A DNA stretch of 54,245 nucleotides from assembly GCA_903852585.1 (NCBI GenBank), contig CAINRG010000057.1, positions 1-54,245 of the forward strand. The letters run 5' to 3'. The translations under genes were made by a program, and so were the position numbers. The DNA is from an uncultured Actinomycetes bacterium. Lineage in GTDB: Bacteria; Actinomycetota; Actinomycetes; Nanopelagicales; Nanopelagicaceae. The notes under the pieces are model-generated. The model saw only the letters and a list, made by a program, of their open reading frames with translations. It searched no databases and was not told where the DNA came from. Numbering within the stretch: the first letter of the stretch is position 1; every line of letters starts with the position of its first letter. This document shows, piece after piece, positions 9,308 through 18,920 of the stretch.

Positions 9308-10570
9308 GTGGCTAAAACGACGGGATCCCTGCGCTCTCTTCGCCACAGAAATTTCCGCCTCTTCTTTGCAGCAAATGCTCTTTCCAATATTGGATCATGG
9401 GCGCAACGCATTGCTCAGGATTGGCTTGTACTCCAACTTACAAATTCCTCGAAAGAATTAGGAATTGTCACAGGTCTCCAATTTCTCCCTTCACTTCTTT
9501 TAAGTATGTATGGAGGACGTCTTGCAGATCGATTTAATAAGCGTCGACTCCTTTTCATAACAACAACGGGCACCGGCCTGACAGCGACTGCACTGGGAAT
9601 TTTGGTTGTAACTCATACAGTCCAGATCTGGCATGTCTATATTCTCGCTTTTATTCTTGGAATATTTGGCGCTATCGATGGGCCGATCCGATTTGCATTC
9701 ACACCTGAACTCGTTGGAAAAGATGATCTTGCAAATGCCGTAAGTCTGAATTCAGCAAATTTCCATGGTGGTCGTCTCATAGGACCAGCCCTTTCGGGAT
9801 TACTTATTGCCTGGTTTGGAACGGGGCCATCCTTTTTCTTCAACGGGGCCACATATATATTCGTCGTTCTGGCCTTACTTCGAATGCGCGAAGGTGAAAT
9901 GCATATTGACCACAAGCCATCGCTTGAAGCAAAGGCGCGTGATGGACTGCGCTATGTCTTAGCGCGTAGAGACATCATGGCTGTCATGCTGACCGTTTTC
10001 TTTGCCGGTACGTTTGGTCTTAATTTTCAGATTTTTAGCGCGATGATGGCACAACGTGTATTTGGAAAGGGCCCTGCTGAATTTGGATCGCTGGGAACAT
10101 TTATCGCTGTGGGATCTTTTGGGGCTGCTGTGACATTTGCAAAACTAGATCGACGTCGCGGCCCACGATTTATTGGGGCGATGGCTGCAATCTTTGGAAT
10201 GGTTGTTCTTCTTCAAGCACTTATGCCAAGTTATTTGGCATATGGATTAATTCTCCCGTTCCTGGGATTCTCCGCACTTACAACAATGATCTCGTCTAAT
10301 TCATATATCCAACAAACGACAGATCCATCAATTCGTGGCCGAGTTATGGGTGTCTATCTCATGGTTTTCATGGGTGGAACTCCATTTGCATCCCCGCTTA
10401 TCGGATGGTTTATGGATCATTACGGAGTTCGCCAGACAATTGCCGGATGTGGCGTAATCACCTCAGCAGCAGCGCTTGTTATTGCATTTCTTTTCCGCAA
10501 TGACAGAGCACGCCCTGAAAGTATTAGCGTCAGTGATGTGCTGCAGGATTACGAAGGATTTAAAGGTTAG
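9308..10570 (+). CDS. MFS exporter (EntS/MFS_3-like)
   Basis: A 420-residue major facilitator protein with about 12 hydrophobic helices. Residues 1-45 (FRLFFAANALSNIGSWAQRI, WLVLQL) and the loop GGRLADRFNKRR near residue 70 are typical of the MFS_3 group that includes EntS and drug or macrolide exporters. The substrate is unknown. GTG 9308 is the start because it follows TACAAT by six bases. The end overlaps by four bases a possible 25-residue minus-strand peptide gene. Confidence 0.87.
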   Translation: MAKTTGSLRSLRHRNFRLFFAANALSNIGSWAQRIAQDWLVLQLTNSSKELGIVTGLQFLPSLLLSMYGGRLADRFNKRRLLFITTTGTGLTATALGILVVTHTVQIWHVYILAFILGIFGAIDGPIRFAFTPELVGKDDLANAVSLNSANFHGGRLIGPALSGLLIAWFGTGPSFFFNGATYIFVVLALLRMREGEMHIDHKPSLEAKARDGLRYVLARRDIMAVMLTVFFAGTFGLNFQIFSAMMAQRVFGKGPAEFGSLGTFIAVGSFGAAVTFAKLDRRRGPRFIGAMAAIFGMVVLLQALMPSYLAYGLILPFLGFSALTTMISSNSYIQQTTDPSIRGRVMGVYLMVFMGGTPFASPLIGWFMDHYGVRQTIAGCGVITSAAALVIAFLFRNDRARPESISVSDVLQDYEGFKG

Positions 10571-10644
10571 TTTTTAAAAATAACAAGCAGAGTGAGTCCT
10601 ATGAGGACGGCTGCGGTGACAAATCTACGAACCTTGTATGTCAT
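10567..10644 (-). CDS. Possible 25-residue single-helix membrane peptide after serC
   Basis: A short frame on the minus strand that starts with ATG four bases after the serC stop codon and encodes a basic N-terminus (MTYKVRRF) followed by one hydrophobic helix (VTAAVLIGLTLLVIF) and a KN end. The tight spacing to serC and the clean membrane-peptide composition suggest translation after serC. There is no clear ribosome-binding site, and the frame is short enough to be chance. Confidence 0.35.
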   Translation of the reverse strand: MTYKVRRFVTAAVLIGLTLLVIFKN

Positions 10645-10648
10645 TGAA

Positions 10649-11779
<1,131 letters not shown>

Positions 11780-11788
11780 TTAAGGCAA

Positions 11789-12442
11789 TTACGGGTTAAC
11801 TCGTTTCACATTCCAACCTTCGGGAGTTGCGGTGTAGCGCACACGGTCATGTAACCGTGAATATCGCCCCTGCCAAAACTCGATACTCGTCGGTACCACT
11901 TCAAATCCTCCCCAATGTGGCGGTGTGGGAACCAGAGTGCCCTCAGGATATTTCTCAGCAAACTCTTTGAAGCGAATCTCTAAATCCTCACGAGTATCCA
12001 AGTCAGCTGACTGCTCGCTCGACCATGCCCCGATTTGTGAACCCCAGGGACGGGATTGAAAATATTCGTGGCTCGCTTCGGCGGAGATTTTTTTAGCACT
12101 TCCAAAAACAATGACTTGTCGCTCCATGGCATACCAAGGAAAGAGAAGGCTCACCTTCGGGTTCTTCGCCATCTCACCAGCTTTTCGCGAATTGTAATTT
12201 GTGAAGAATGAAAAGCGGTCGGTGAGATCCTTCAAAAGAACAGTTCGGCTTGAAGGTTGGTTTCCATCGACAGTCGAGAGCACCATTGCATTTGCCTCAA
12301 CGATGACCGGGGTTTCGACGGCCGCCTTGAGCCAAGCATGAAAAAGCTCGAAGGGATCCTTGGAGAATTCCGGTAGTCCGACCTCTCCGTAGGAGCGGCG
12401 GAGGGCCTGGATTGCCTCGCGTTCGAGTTTTTCGCTTGTCAT
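11789..12442 (-). CDS. pdxH: Pyridoxamine/pyridoxine 5'-phosphate oxidase
   Basis: A 217-residue FMN enzyme that makes pyridoxal 5'-phosphate from PNP or PMP. Family segments are visible: SSRTVLLKDLTDRFSFFTNY (FMN and substrate contacts), SLLFPWYAMERQVIV, SRPWGSQIGAWSSEQS, and the C-terminal FWQGRYSRLHDRVRY. The C-terminal RLHDR carries the substrate-binding arginine and histidine, so the enzyme looks intact. It lies upstream of serC on the same strand. PLP made here is used by serC, the group II decarboxylase and dapC in this window. Confidence 0.95.
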   Translation of the reverse strand: MTSEKLEREAIQALRRSYGEVGLPEFSKDPFELFHAWLKAAVETPVIVEANAMVLSTVDGNQPSSRTVLLKDLTDRFSFFTNYNSRKAGEMAKNPKVSLLFPWYAMERQVIVFGSAKKISAEASHEYFQSRPWGSQIGAWSSEQSADLDTREDLEIRFKEFAEKYPEGTLVPTPPHWGGFEVVPTSIEFWQGRYSRLHDRVRYTATPEGWNVKRVNP

Positions 12443-12479
12443 GTATCGAAGGTCACTTTCCTTATGAGTGGGGTACCTG

Positions 12480-12532
12480 ATTCTGCGTTTGTTTAGCCCC
12501 CAGCTTAAGGAGCAGAATACGCACTAATTAGT
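12480..12532. repeat. Inverted repeats upstream of the citrate synthase gene
   Basis: ATTCTGC (12480-12486) and GCAGAAT (12512-12518) are a perfect seven-base inverted pair 25 bases apart. Immediately after it is the palindrome ACTAATTAGT (12523-12532), 18 bases before the citrate synthase start. Either could be an operator; no regulator is identified. Confidence 0.4.
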
Positions 12533-12550
12533 AATGAAAGAAGGTTTCTC

Positions 12551-13666
12551 GTGTCCGATGATTTCAAGCCTGGTCTCGAAGGCGTTGTTGCTTTTGAATC
12601 AACAATCGCAGAACCAGATAAAGAAGGTAGCGCTCTTCGTTACCGTGGCGTTGATATCGAAGACCTCGTCGGTCGAGTGACTTTTGGAAATGTGTGGGGA
12701 CTTCTCGTTGATGACGAATTCAACCCAGGACTTCCACCAGCCCAACAATTCCCGATCCCAGTTCACTCTGGCGACATTCGCGTAGATGTTCAATCCGCGA
12801 TTGCGATGTTGGCACCGGCTTGGGGATTCAAGCCATTACTAGATATTGATGATGCAGAAGCACGTGACAACCTTGCTCGCACATCTGTCATGGTTCTTTC
12901 ATATGTTGCTCAAGCAGCACGTGGCGTTGCTCCTGCAATTCCTGAAACAGAAATTGATAAGGCACATACTGTTGTTGAGCGCATGATGCGTCGCTGGCGC
13001 GGAGAGCCTGATCCAAAGCACGTTCGCGCAATCGATGCATATTTTGTTTCTGCTGCAGAGCACGGAATGAATGCTTCAACATTCACAGCACGAGTTATCG
13101 CATCAACGGGTGCTGACGTTGCAGCATCTCTTTCTGGTGCAATCGGTGCGATGTCTGGCCCACTTCACGGCGGTGCTCCTTCACGTGTTCTTCATATGAT
13201 TGAAGAAGTGGAAAAGACAGGCGATGCTCGCAAATACGTAAAGGATTTGATGGATCGCAAAGAACGTTTGATGGGATTTGGACACCGCGTTTATCGCGCA
13301 GAAGATCCACGCGCTCGCACACTTCGCCGTACAGCTAAAGAGCTGAATGCCCCTCGCTACGAAGTTGCTGAAGCGCTTGAAAAGGCTGCTCTTGCTGAAC
13401 TTCGTGAACGCCAACCAGATCGCGTTCTTGAAACAAATGTTGAATTCTGGGCAGCAATCATTCTTGATTTTGCTGAAGTGCCAGCGCACATGTTTACATC
13501 TATGTTTACAGCTGCTCGCACAGCGGGTTGGTCTGCACACATTCTTGAACAGAAGCGCACTGGTCGTCTCGTACGCCCATCAGCTCGTTACATTGGACCT
13601 GGCCCACGAAAGCCACAAGATGTAAAGGGTTGGGACGACTCAGTAGAGTCCCTACATTCTTTTTAA
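12551..13666 (+). CDS. citA: Citrate synthase (CitA/citrate synthase 2 type)
   Basis: A 371-residue enzyme that condenses oxaloacetate and acetyl-CoA to citrate. It is the shorter Gram-positive and archaeal form, about 370 residues, not the 430-residue GltA. Catalytic regions are visible: GPLHGGAP near 213, the GFGHRVYRAEDPRA segment near 240 with the active-site histidine and substrate arginine, and the catalytic aspartate region NVEFWAAIILDFAEVP near 300. GTG 12551 has a weak AAGG upstream. The mycobacterial homologue citA lies in the same neighbourhood as serC, consistent with ancient synteny. Confidence 0.92.
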   Translation: MSDDFKPGLEGVVAFESTIAEPDKEGSALRYRGVDIEDLVGRVTFGNVWGLLVDDEFNPGLPPAQQFPIPVHSGDIRVDVQSAIAMLAPAWGFKPLLDIDDAEARDNLARTSVMVLSYVAQAARGVAPAIPETEIDKAHTVVERMMRRWRGEPDPKHVRAIDAYFVSAAEHGMNASTFTARVIASTGADVAASLSGAIGAMSGPLHGGAPSRVLHMIEEVEKTGDARKYVKDLMDRKERLMGFGHRVYRAEDPRARTLRRTAKELNAPRYEVAEALEKAALAELRERQPDRVLETNVEFWAAIILDFAEVPAHMFTSMFTAARTAGWSAHILEQKRTGRLVRPSARYIGPGPRKPQDVKGWDDSVESLHSF

Positions 13667-13668
13667 AA

Positions 13669-14493
13669 CTAGTTCTTTAACCAGAACTCAATTCCATCGG
13701 CAACATACTTTTGCCAGGAGCGCTCATTATGACCGGTACGTGGATAAATCCGCGTACTGAAGTCATGGCCTAAATTCCACCCATTCTTCTGGGCGCGATG
13801 ATCGGCATATTCTTGAAGTGCGCCATAGTTTGCATCATGACCTTTTGTTCCGCGACTCATCCATAACTTATGTTTTCCTGGATTTGGCAAGCCATCAATT
13901 AAGAAATCAACAAGGGAATTGTCGGAGACAATCCAATGCGGACTAAAGGAGAGACAGGTTCCATAAAGATCTGGACGTTCCCCAACTCCGTAAAGTGCCA
14001 TCAGGCCACCCATACTTGAACCTAACATCGCAGTATTTGATGCATCGTTTTTGATTTTAAAGAGAGATGAAATCGCAGGAAGTATCTCATCGCTTATGTG
14101 CGAGAGATATATATCTGAGCGAACTTCATTAAGTCCAAATGTTGTCTCAACCGCGATCGTAGCGCCATTTAAAAATGGCTTTAGTGGAGTGAGATCTTTG
14201 TATCGCCCATCTGGGTCAGTTGCTGAACGAGAGTGGAATACGCCCATGATGAGGGGTGGATTGATGCCAAGTTTTTGCGCCACTCGAATAGAGTTTTGAG
14301 CAAGCTTCCATGTACTTCTTCTCGAGGAACTCTTCTTATCAAAGATATTTTGGCCATCGTGGGCCACCAATATATGAGTGGGGTTTTCTGGACCCCAGAA
14401 GTCAACAATCCTTCCGCCAAAGCTCGCACGGGATACCTGGCCTGGCAGACCACGAACTTGAAATCGTTGAACAATTTCCATGTCAGAAGCCAT
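13669..14493 (-). CDS. Esterase of the Esterase D/enterochelin esterase alpha/beta-hydrolase family
   Basis: About 274 residues. The nucleophile elbow is GSSMGGLMALY (near residue 165 from this start) and the late histidine is in TGHNERSW. The N-terminal part resembles the immunoglobulin-like region of putative esterases, with ILVAHDGQNIFD forming the first strand of the hydrolase fold. The substrate is unknown. The start is uncertain: ATG 14493 is chosen because an upstream ATG at 14511 would overlap the photolyase start; ATG 14481 is also possible. It is convergent to the citrate synthase gene, with 2 bases between the stop codons. Confidence 0.75.
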   Translation of the reverse strand: MASDMEIVQRFQVRGLPGQVSRASFGGRIVDFWGPENPTHILVAHDGQNIFDKKSSSRRSTWKLAQNSIRVAQKLGINPPLIMGVFHSRSATDPDGRYKDLTPLKPFLNGATIAVETTFGLNEVRSDIYLSHISDEILPAISSLFKIKNDASNTAMLGSSMGGLMALYGVGERPDLYGTCLSFSPHWIVSDNSLVDFLIDGLPNPGKHKLWMSRGTKGHDANYGALQEYADHRAQKNGWNLGHDFSTRIYPRTGHNERSWQKYVADGIEFWLKN

Positions 14494-14509
14494 GGTGAGA
14501 GGATAAAGC

Positions 14510-15883
14510 ATGACATCTAATGGCACCACGAATTCAATTATGTGGTTTAGACGCGACCTTCGCATCAGCGATAACCCCGCCCTCAACGCTGCAATCGAAT
14601 CTGCGCACGTTGGTGGTGGATCTGTTGTGCCAGTTTTCATTCTCGACCCGGCCCTTATTGGTGGTGCCGGTTCCAAACGCCTTGCATATCTTGGAAGATC
14701 TTTGCGCGCTCTTAATGAATCCCTGAATAATTCCTTACATGTTCTTATTGGCGATCACGTTGAAGTTCTCACCGAATTAAAGAAGCGTTATTCGGCTACG
14801 ACCGTACATATATCGGAAGAATTTGAGAGATTTGGCGTTGAACGAGATAAAAGAGTTGAGGCTTCAGGAATTTCACTGACAAGAACTGGAAGTCCATACG
14901 CTGTTTCACCAGGACGTGTTCGCAAGCCGAGCGATGACACTCCTTACAAGGTGTACACACCTTTCTATCGCGCTTGGCGTGAAGTTGGCTGGAGAGATCC
15001 AGCTGTGTCACCCAAGAAAATTCCACTTGTTACTCCAACGGCAAATGATCGAAACTTTCCTGACTGGGCCCTACCTGAAGGCACAACGATTCTTGAAGCC
15101 GGCGAGAAAGCAGCTCATAAACGTTTTGCATACTTCACAAAAAATATTTTGGATGCCTACGATCAAACACGAAATCTTGCGGGCATGGATGGAACAAGCC
15201 GCATGAGTGCTCACCTTAAATGGGGCGAAATCCACCCTCGGACTCTTCTTGCTGGATTAAATAACACAACAGCGCATGACACATTTCGTAAGGAAATTGC
15301 GTGGCGTGAATTTTACGCTGACGTTCTTTTTAATAACCCAAAGAGTGAATATGAATATTACGCACCTCGTTTTGCTCAGATGCGTTACGACAAGCCGGGC
15401 AAGAAGTTCAGCGCATGGTGTGAAGGAAAAACGGGCTACCCATTTGTTGACGCGGCAATGCGTCAACTCCTCACTGAAGGATGGATGCACAACCGCACTC
15501 GCATGGTTGTTGCATCATTTCTTGTTAAAGATTTACACCTTGAATGGCAGCATGGTGAAAAATTCTTTAGAGAGCACCTCATTGATTTTGATCTCGCATC
15601 AAATATTCATGGATGGCAATGGACTGCTGGCTGCGGAACGGATGCATCTCCGTATTACCGTGTCTTCAATCCAATAGAGCAGGGAAAGAGATTTGATGAA
15701 GATGGGGATTACATTCGTAAATATGTTCCTGAGCTAGCGCACCTTAGTGGAAATGATATTCATGAACCGTGGACGGTCTTGGATGGCTATCTCCATGATT
15801 ATCCTGAGAGAATTGTCGATCACGCGCTCGAGCGGGTCGAATCACTTGCTCGATTGGAAGAGATCAAACCTCCATCAGAGTAA
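14510..15883 (+). CDS. phr: Deoxyribodipyrimidine photolyase
   Basis: A 457-residue FAD flavoprotein of the photolyase/cryptochrome family that splits UV-induced pyrimidine dimers with light. The N-terminal domain starts with IMWFRRDLRISDNPAL. The FAD domain contains WMHNRTRMVVASFLVKDLHLEW and the segment NIHGWQWTAGCGTDASPYYR. These match class I CPD photolyase, although a cryptochrome role cannot be excluded. A GAGAGG ribosome-binding site lies about eight bases before the ATG. The gene fits life in sunlit water. Its 3' end overlaps the convergent diguanylate cyclase by 20 bases. Confidence 0.92.
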   Translation: MTSNGTTNSIMWFRRDLRISDNPALNAAIESAHVGGGSVVPVFILDPALIGGAGSKRLAYLGRSLRALNESLNNSLHVLIGDHVEVLTELKKRYSATTVHISEEFERFGVERDKRVEASGISLTRTGSPYAVSPGRVRKPSDDTPYKVYTPFYRAWREVGWRDPAVSPKKIPLVTPTANDRNFPDWALPEGTTILEAGEKAAHKRFAYFTKNILDAYDQTRNLAGMDGTSRMSAHLKWGEIHPRTLLAGLNNTTAHDTFRKEIAWREFYADVLFNNPKSEYEYYAPRFAQMRYDKPGKKFSAWCEGKTGYPFVDAAMRQLLTEGWMHNRTRMVVASFLVKDLHLEWQHGEKFFREHLIDFDLASNIHGWQWTAGCGTDASPYYRVFNPIEQGKRFDEDGDYIRKYVPELAHLSGNDIHEPWTVLDGYLHDYPERIVDHALERVESLARLEEIKPPSE

Positions 15884-17267
15884 CTCCGGCGCCCGAATTT
15901 TTCGATTGATACATAGCTTTATCTGCTCGTCTCATTAATTCCGGTTTTCCATCGTTGATGACGGCTCCGATACTGACGCTTACTGTTACCGAGTGTTCGC
16001 CCAGATCCGCTGGATATGCAAGTGATGCACGAAGTGCATGTGCCACTTCTAATCCGTGAGATTTTTCCCCGTAAATGATCGCACCAAATTCATCACCGCC
16101 CAACCTTGCAATGATGGAATCTCGTGGAATCTGACGGGAAAAACGTCCGCCAACCTGTCGCAAAAGTTCATCGCCAACATCATGACCCAGAGCATCGTTC
16201 ACTTTCTTGAACCCATCAAGGTCAAGAAGGAGTAGAACGGCCTGCGTTCCATTCAAATTATTGAGTGCTGAAATAAAGCGACGGCGATTGGGAAGCCCTG
16301 TTAATTCATCAGTTCTGGCCAACGCTCTCTCATCCTTAATTTCGCGAGCTTCTCTGAGAGCTATCGACATCCGAATAAATGAAAGTGCAAGAGTTCCAAA
16401 AGCAGGAATCAGTACAAAGGTCGGCAAATTAGTTGGATTCACTACTGCAAGCCCAAGAAGGAGGGCAGATGCGAGAAGTGATGAGAGTGTTGCAAATGAA
16501 ACCAGCCTTGGGGCAATATCTCTTTCAGATCCAGGGTGCCAGAGCCCCTCTGCAATCAGCGCCAATCCAAAGACCCATCCATCATCCAGAATTGAGGCAA
16601 AGTCATACCCAGTTGTCGCTGACTTCCAGATAAAGAGAAGATCTGTGACGGTAAATGCCAAAACTCCAAAAAGAAATAAGAAAATGCGAAGACTTCTCTT
16701 CTGCATCCACAGTGCAATAAAAACAAGTACGCATAGAACGATATCTCCAACAGGATAGAGAATTGCAAGAAAAACCGCGCCTGCACTTCCATCCAAACGG
16801 ACCATTGCAGGTTGAAGTAAGAGTGATGCAAGAACGCCAGTAGCACCAAGACCAATAATAAGAACATCTAAAAGTTCGGTTGCTCGCAATCGGTGATGGG
16901 CCGATGTTGCTCTTACTAGACCTAAGAGTGCGAGGGGATAGAAGAGAGCATATGCAGAATCTGAGAATCCTCGCCAAATATGAAATGAGTAGAAAGATTC
17001 TGCTGTTGAAATAGTCGACCCGATTGCCCAGATTCCAATAGCTCCCGAGATTCCCACGACCGCCCATCGATCGTTGAAGAGCGGTGAAAAGTAGGCAGAT
17101 AGAGCGGCGAGAAATACAGCCAGATTAAAGAGGAATAAATCAGGAAGCGGGGACGGGTGCGCAAATGCTGAGCGAATTCCCAGTTGAAGTGCGAGAAGAA
17201 CGAATGCGCCTAGACGCAGAAAGCGGTAGGTTTTCGCCCGTACTCGTGGGTCCACCCCGGGTTTCAT
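15864..17267 (-). CDS. Membrane diguanylate cyclase (GGDEF)
   Basis: A 467-residue protein with about nine hydrophobic segments in the first 300 residues, then a GGDEF domain (about 310-465). The catalytic motif ARLGGDEFGAI is intact, so it probably makes cyclic di-GMP. The usual RxxD inhibitory site five residues before the motif is not seen. There is no EAL or HD-GYP domain in the gene or beside it. The membrane region may sense a signal, but it does not match a family I know. A TATTTT hexamer (minus strand, 17274-17279) ends six bases before the ATG, which supports a leaderless start. Confidence 0.88.
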   Translation of the reverse strand: MKPGVDPRVRAKTYRFLRLGAFVLLALQLGIRSAFAHPSPLPDLFLFNLAVFLAALSAYFSPLFNDRWAVVGISGAIGIWAIGSTISTAESFYSFHIWRGFSDSAYALFYPLALLGLVRATSAHHRLRATELLDVLIIGLGATGVLASLLLQPAMVRLDGSAGAVFLAILYPVGDIVLCVLVFIALWMQKRSLRIFLFLFGVLAFTVTDLLFIWKSATTGYDFASILDDGWVFGLALIAEGLWHPGSERDIAPRLVSFATLSSLLASALLLGLAVVNPTNLPTFVLIPAFGTLALSFIRMSIALREAREIKDERALARTDELTGLPNRRRFISALNNLNGTQAVLLLLDLDGFKKVNDALGHDVGDELLRQVGGRFSRQIPRDSIIARLGGDEFGAIIYGEKSHGLEVAHALRASLAYPADLGEHSVTVSVSIGAVINDGKPELMRRADKAMYQSKNSGAGVTLMEV

Positions 17268-17312
17268 ACCTTAAAAATAAAAGACCGCTGTTATAAAAGG
17301 GAGAGTGTGGGG

Positions 17313-17765
17313 ATGAGTGAATTGAATTTTGAGGAAGCAAAGAGTGCTCACATTGGTCGACGCGCCGTTCTTTGCGGAGCAGTGGCCCTTGCCCTTGGAG
17401 TCTCCACCGATATTGCCAGCGCATCTTCACCCGCGGTGGGGATCAAGCAAGTTGGCAAGAAACTTCAGCTAGAACTAGCAAAAAATAAGGCGCTTGCAAA
17501 AGTCGGCGGCGCAGTGACATTTGATCTTAGCGATGGTTCATCTGTCGCAATTGTTCGCACGGCAGCAACAACAAATGGTTTTGTCGCAATGAATCTCTCA
17601 TGCACACACCAAGGTGTTACCGTTGTTCAGCAGGGATCATCCTGGATGTGCCCAGCGCATGGTTCTCAATTTGATAAGTCTGGAAAAGTACTTCGCGGCC
17701 CTGCAAGCCAGGCACTTTATAAGTACCCGGTCACAGCGACCGCGAAATTAGTAACTATTGGCTAA
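17313..17765 (+). CDS. Rieske [2Fe-2S] protein with Tat-like signal
   Basis: A 150-residue protein. The Rieske cluster ligands are in CTHQG and CPAHG (residues about 94-115), the standard Cys-His and Cys-His pairs. The N-terminus has a twin-arginine-like stretch, GRRAVLCGAVALALG, followed by an Ala-Ser-rich cleavage region. It is probably exported folded by the Tat pathway, which is represented by tatB in this window. Its redox partner is unknown; it is too short to be the cytochrome bc1 Rieske subunit QcrA. ATG 17313 is favoured over GTG 17307 because the GGGAG site lies at a normal distance. Confidence 0.87.
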   Translation: MSELNFEEAKSAHIGRRAVLCGAVALALGVSTDIASASSPAVGIKQVGKKLQLELAKNKALAKVGGAVTFDLSDGSSVAIVRTAATTNGFVAMNLSCTHQGVTVVQQGSSWMCPAHGSQFDKSGKVLRGPASQALYKYPVTATAKLVTIG

Positions 17766-17775
17766 CTCTTAAGAG

Positions 17776-18555
17776 TTAGATACCAGCTTTACATGCGATG
17801 GTGCGGTACTTCAGCGCTTGAGTTGCGCCATCTGTAATTTGCGAGGTGAGTTCAGATTGAGCGGTTGTGCTTGCATCAAGCTGGGTCTGCATTGTTGCAA
17901 TTTGAGTTACAGCACGTGCACGATCTGAATCAATCTTTGGCGAAACCTTTGCAAGGTTATCGCGGTTACGTGTGTAAGTCGTAACGCTCTGGTCGTAGTA
18001 CTTGGCAGCCTTTGTCCAGTTTGCTTTATCAGAAGCAGATGTTGATGCCTTCGCTGCCTGAGCTAATGCGTTATCACGCTTCGCAGTGATTTCAGCAACC
18101 TTTGCAGTGAGCTGAGCGATAGCTGCTGTGATTCCTTGGGCCTTCACCATTGTCTTTGATGTTGGGTCAGTCCAGAGCGGATAAAGATTTGTTTCAAGAG
18201 CAGCTTTCTTTTGGTCAAGAAGAACGATGACGTTTTGCCATGAAGCAATCGAGGCCTTCATCTTTGTGAGAGCAGCAGTCTGTTGTGATGTGAAGTTTGT
18301 GCTATCTGCTTTTGTCGAGAGGTAAGTCTTCGCAGCAGTTGCGCAATCAGTAGTGATCCAAACTAGCTTTGTGCTTGCAACAGTAGGGTTCTTTTGGCAT
18401 ACATATGAGTTCTTGCCACTTGTTGCCTTTGCACCAGATTTTGTACATGCAGCACCCTGCTTTACAGCCGCCGCATTTACAGGTGATGAAACGCCAGCGA
18501 TCAATACGATGGCCATGAGACCAATCGGAGCTAGCCGTGAAAATTTCTTAAGCAT
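17776..18555 (-). CDS. Secreted protein with a cysteine-containing N-terminal module and coiled coil
   Basis: A 259-residue protein of unknown function. It begins with a signal peptide (MLKKFSRLAPIGLMAIVLIA, cleavage likely after VNAAA). A small module with spaced cysteines follows (ACTKSGAKATSGKNSYVC, then TTDC near residue 75). The rest is helical, Ala-, Thr-, Lys- and Gln-rich and probably coiled coil, ending with a fourth cysteine (IACKAGI). GGAGGT before the ATG is a strong ribosome-binding site. It is convergent to the Rieske gene with 10 bases between stops. A structural surface protein is possible, but nothing in the sequence proves it. Confidence 0.75.
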   Translation of the reverse strand: MLKKFSRLAPIGLMAIVLIAGVSSPVNAAAVKQGAACTKSGAKATSGKNSYVCQKNPTVASTKLVWITTDCATAAKTYLSTKADSTNFTSQQTAALTKMKASIASWQNVIVLLDQKKAALETNLYPLWTDPTSKTMVKAQGITAAIAQLTAKVAEITAKRDNALAQAAKASTSASDKANWTKAAKYYDQSVTTYTRNRDNLAKVSPKIDSDRARAVTQIATMQTQLDASTTAQSELTSQITDGATQALKYRTIACKAGI

Positions 18556-18745
18556 TTCTTACCTCCAGAGATTATGGGCGAAAGTCTAAGCCAGAGGGAA
18601 GCAAGGGGAGGGGCCTTAACACACGAGATTGTGGAGAATTTGCTGTGAATAATCCATGACAGGCTCGTCTCGCATTCGTGCTAGGTCTCTTACCTTTCCA
18701 ATATGACCACTAATGGGTTTTTCATCTCCGCCCTAGGGCTACAGT
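18556..18745. other. Non-coding stretch between the secreted-protein gene and the tRNA terminator
   Basis: The 5' region of the secreted-protein gene on the minus strand lies at its start. I find no open frame over 25 codons and no convincing RNA structure in the rest. Confidence 0.5.
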
Positions 18746-18776
18746 GAAAAAATCAGCGCTAGAGAGCGCATTGATT
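18746..18776 (-). terminator. Rho-independent terminator of tRNA-Arg
   Basis: Read on the minus strand, AATCA-(two-base bulge)-GCGCT pairs with AGCGC-TGATT around a four-base loop and is followed directly by a run of T. The plus-strand positions are 18751-18776 for the stem and 18746-18751 for the run of A. It lies 50 bases downstream of the tRNA 3' end. Confidence 0.85.
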
Positions 18777-18825
18777 TATATAATTTTGAGTGGAATTTTG
18801 CTCTCAAACAACGTCTAAATATTTG

Positions 18826-18898
18826 TGTCCTAGGCGGGAGTTGAACCTGCGACCTACCGCTTAGGAGGCGGTTGCTCTATCCACTGAGCTACTAGGAC
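18826..18898 (-). tRNA. tRNA-Arg (anticodon CCT)
   Basis: A 73-base cloverleaf on the minus strand. The acceptor stem GTCCTAG/CTAGGAC is seven perfect pairs. The anticodon stem ACCGC/GCGGT carries loop CTCCTAA, giving anticodon CCT, which reads AGG. The T-arm contains GGTTCAACTCC. The CCA end is not encoded. It sits upstream of a good terminator and has no tRNA neighbour. Confidence 0.96.
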
Positions 18899-18920
18899 CT
18901 ATTTCGAGAAAGTGCGCGAT

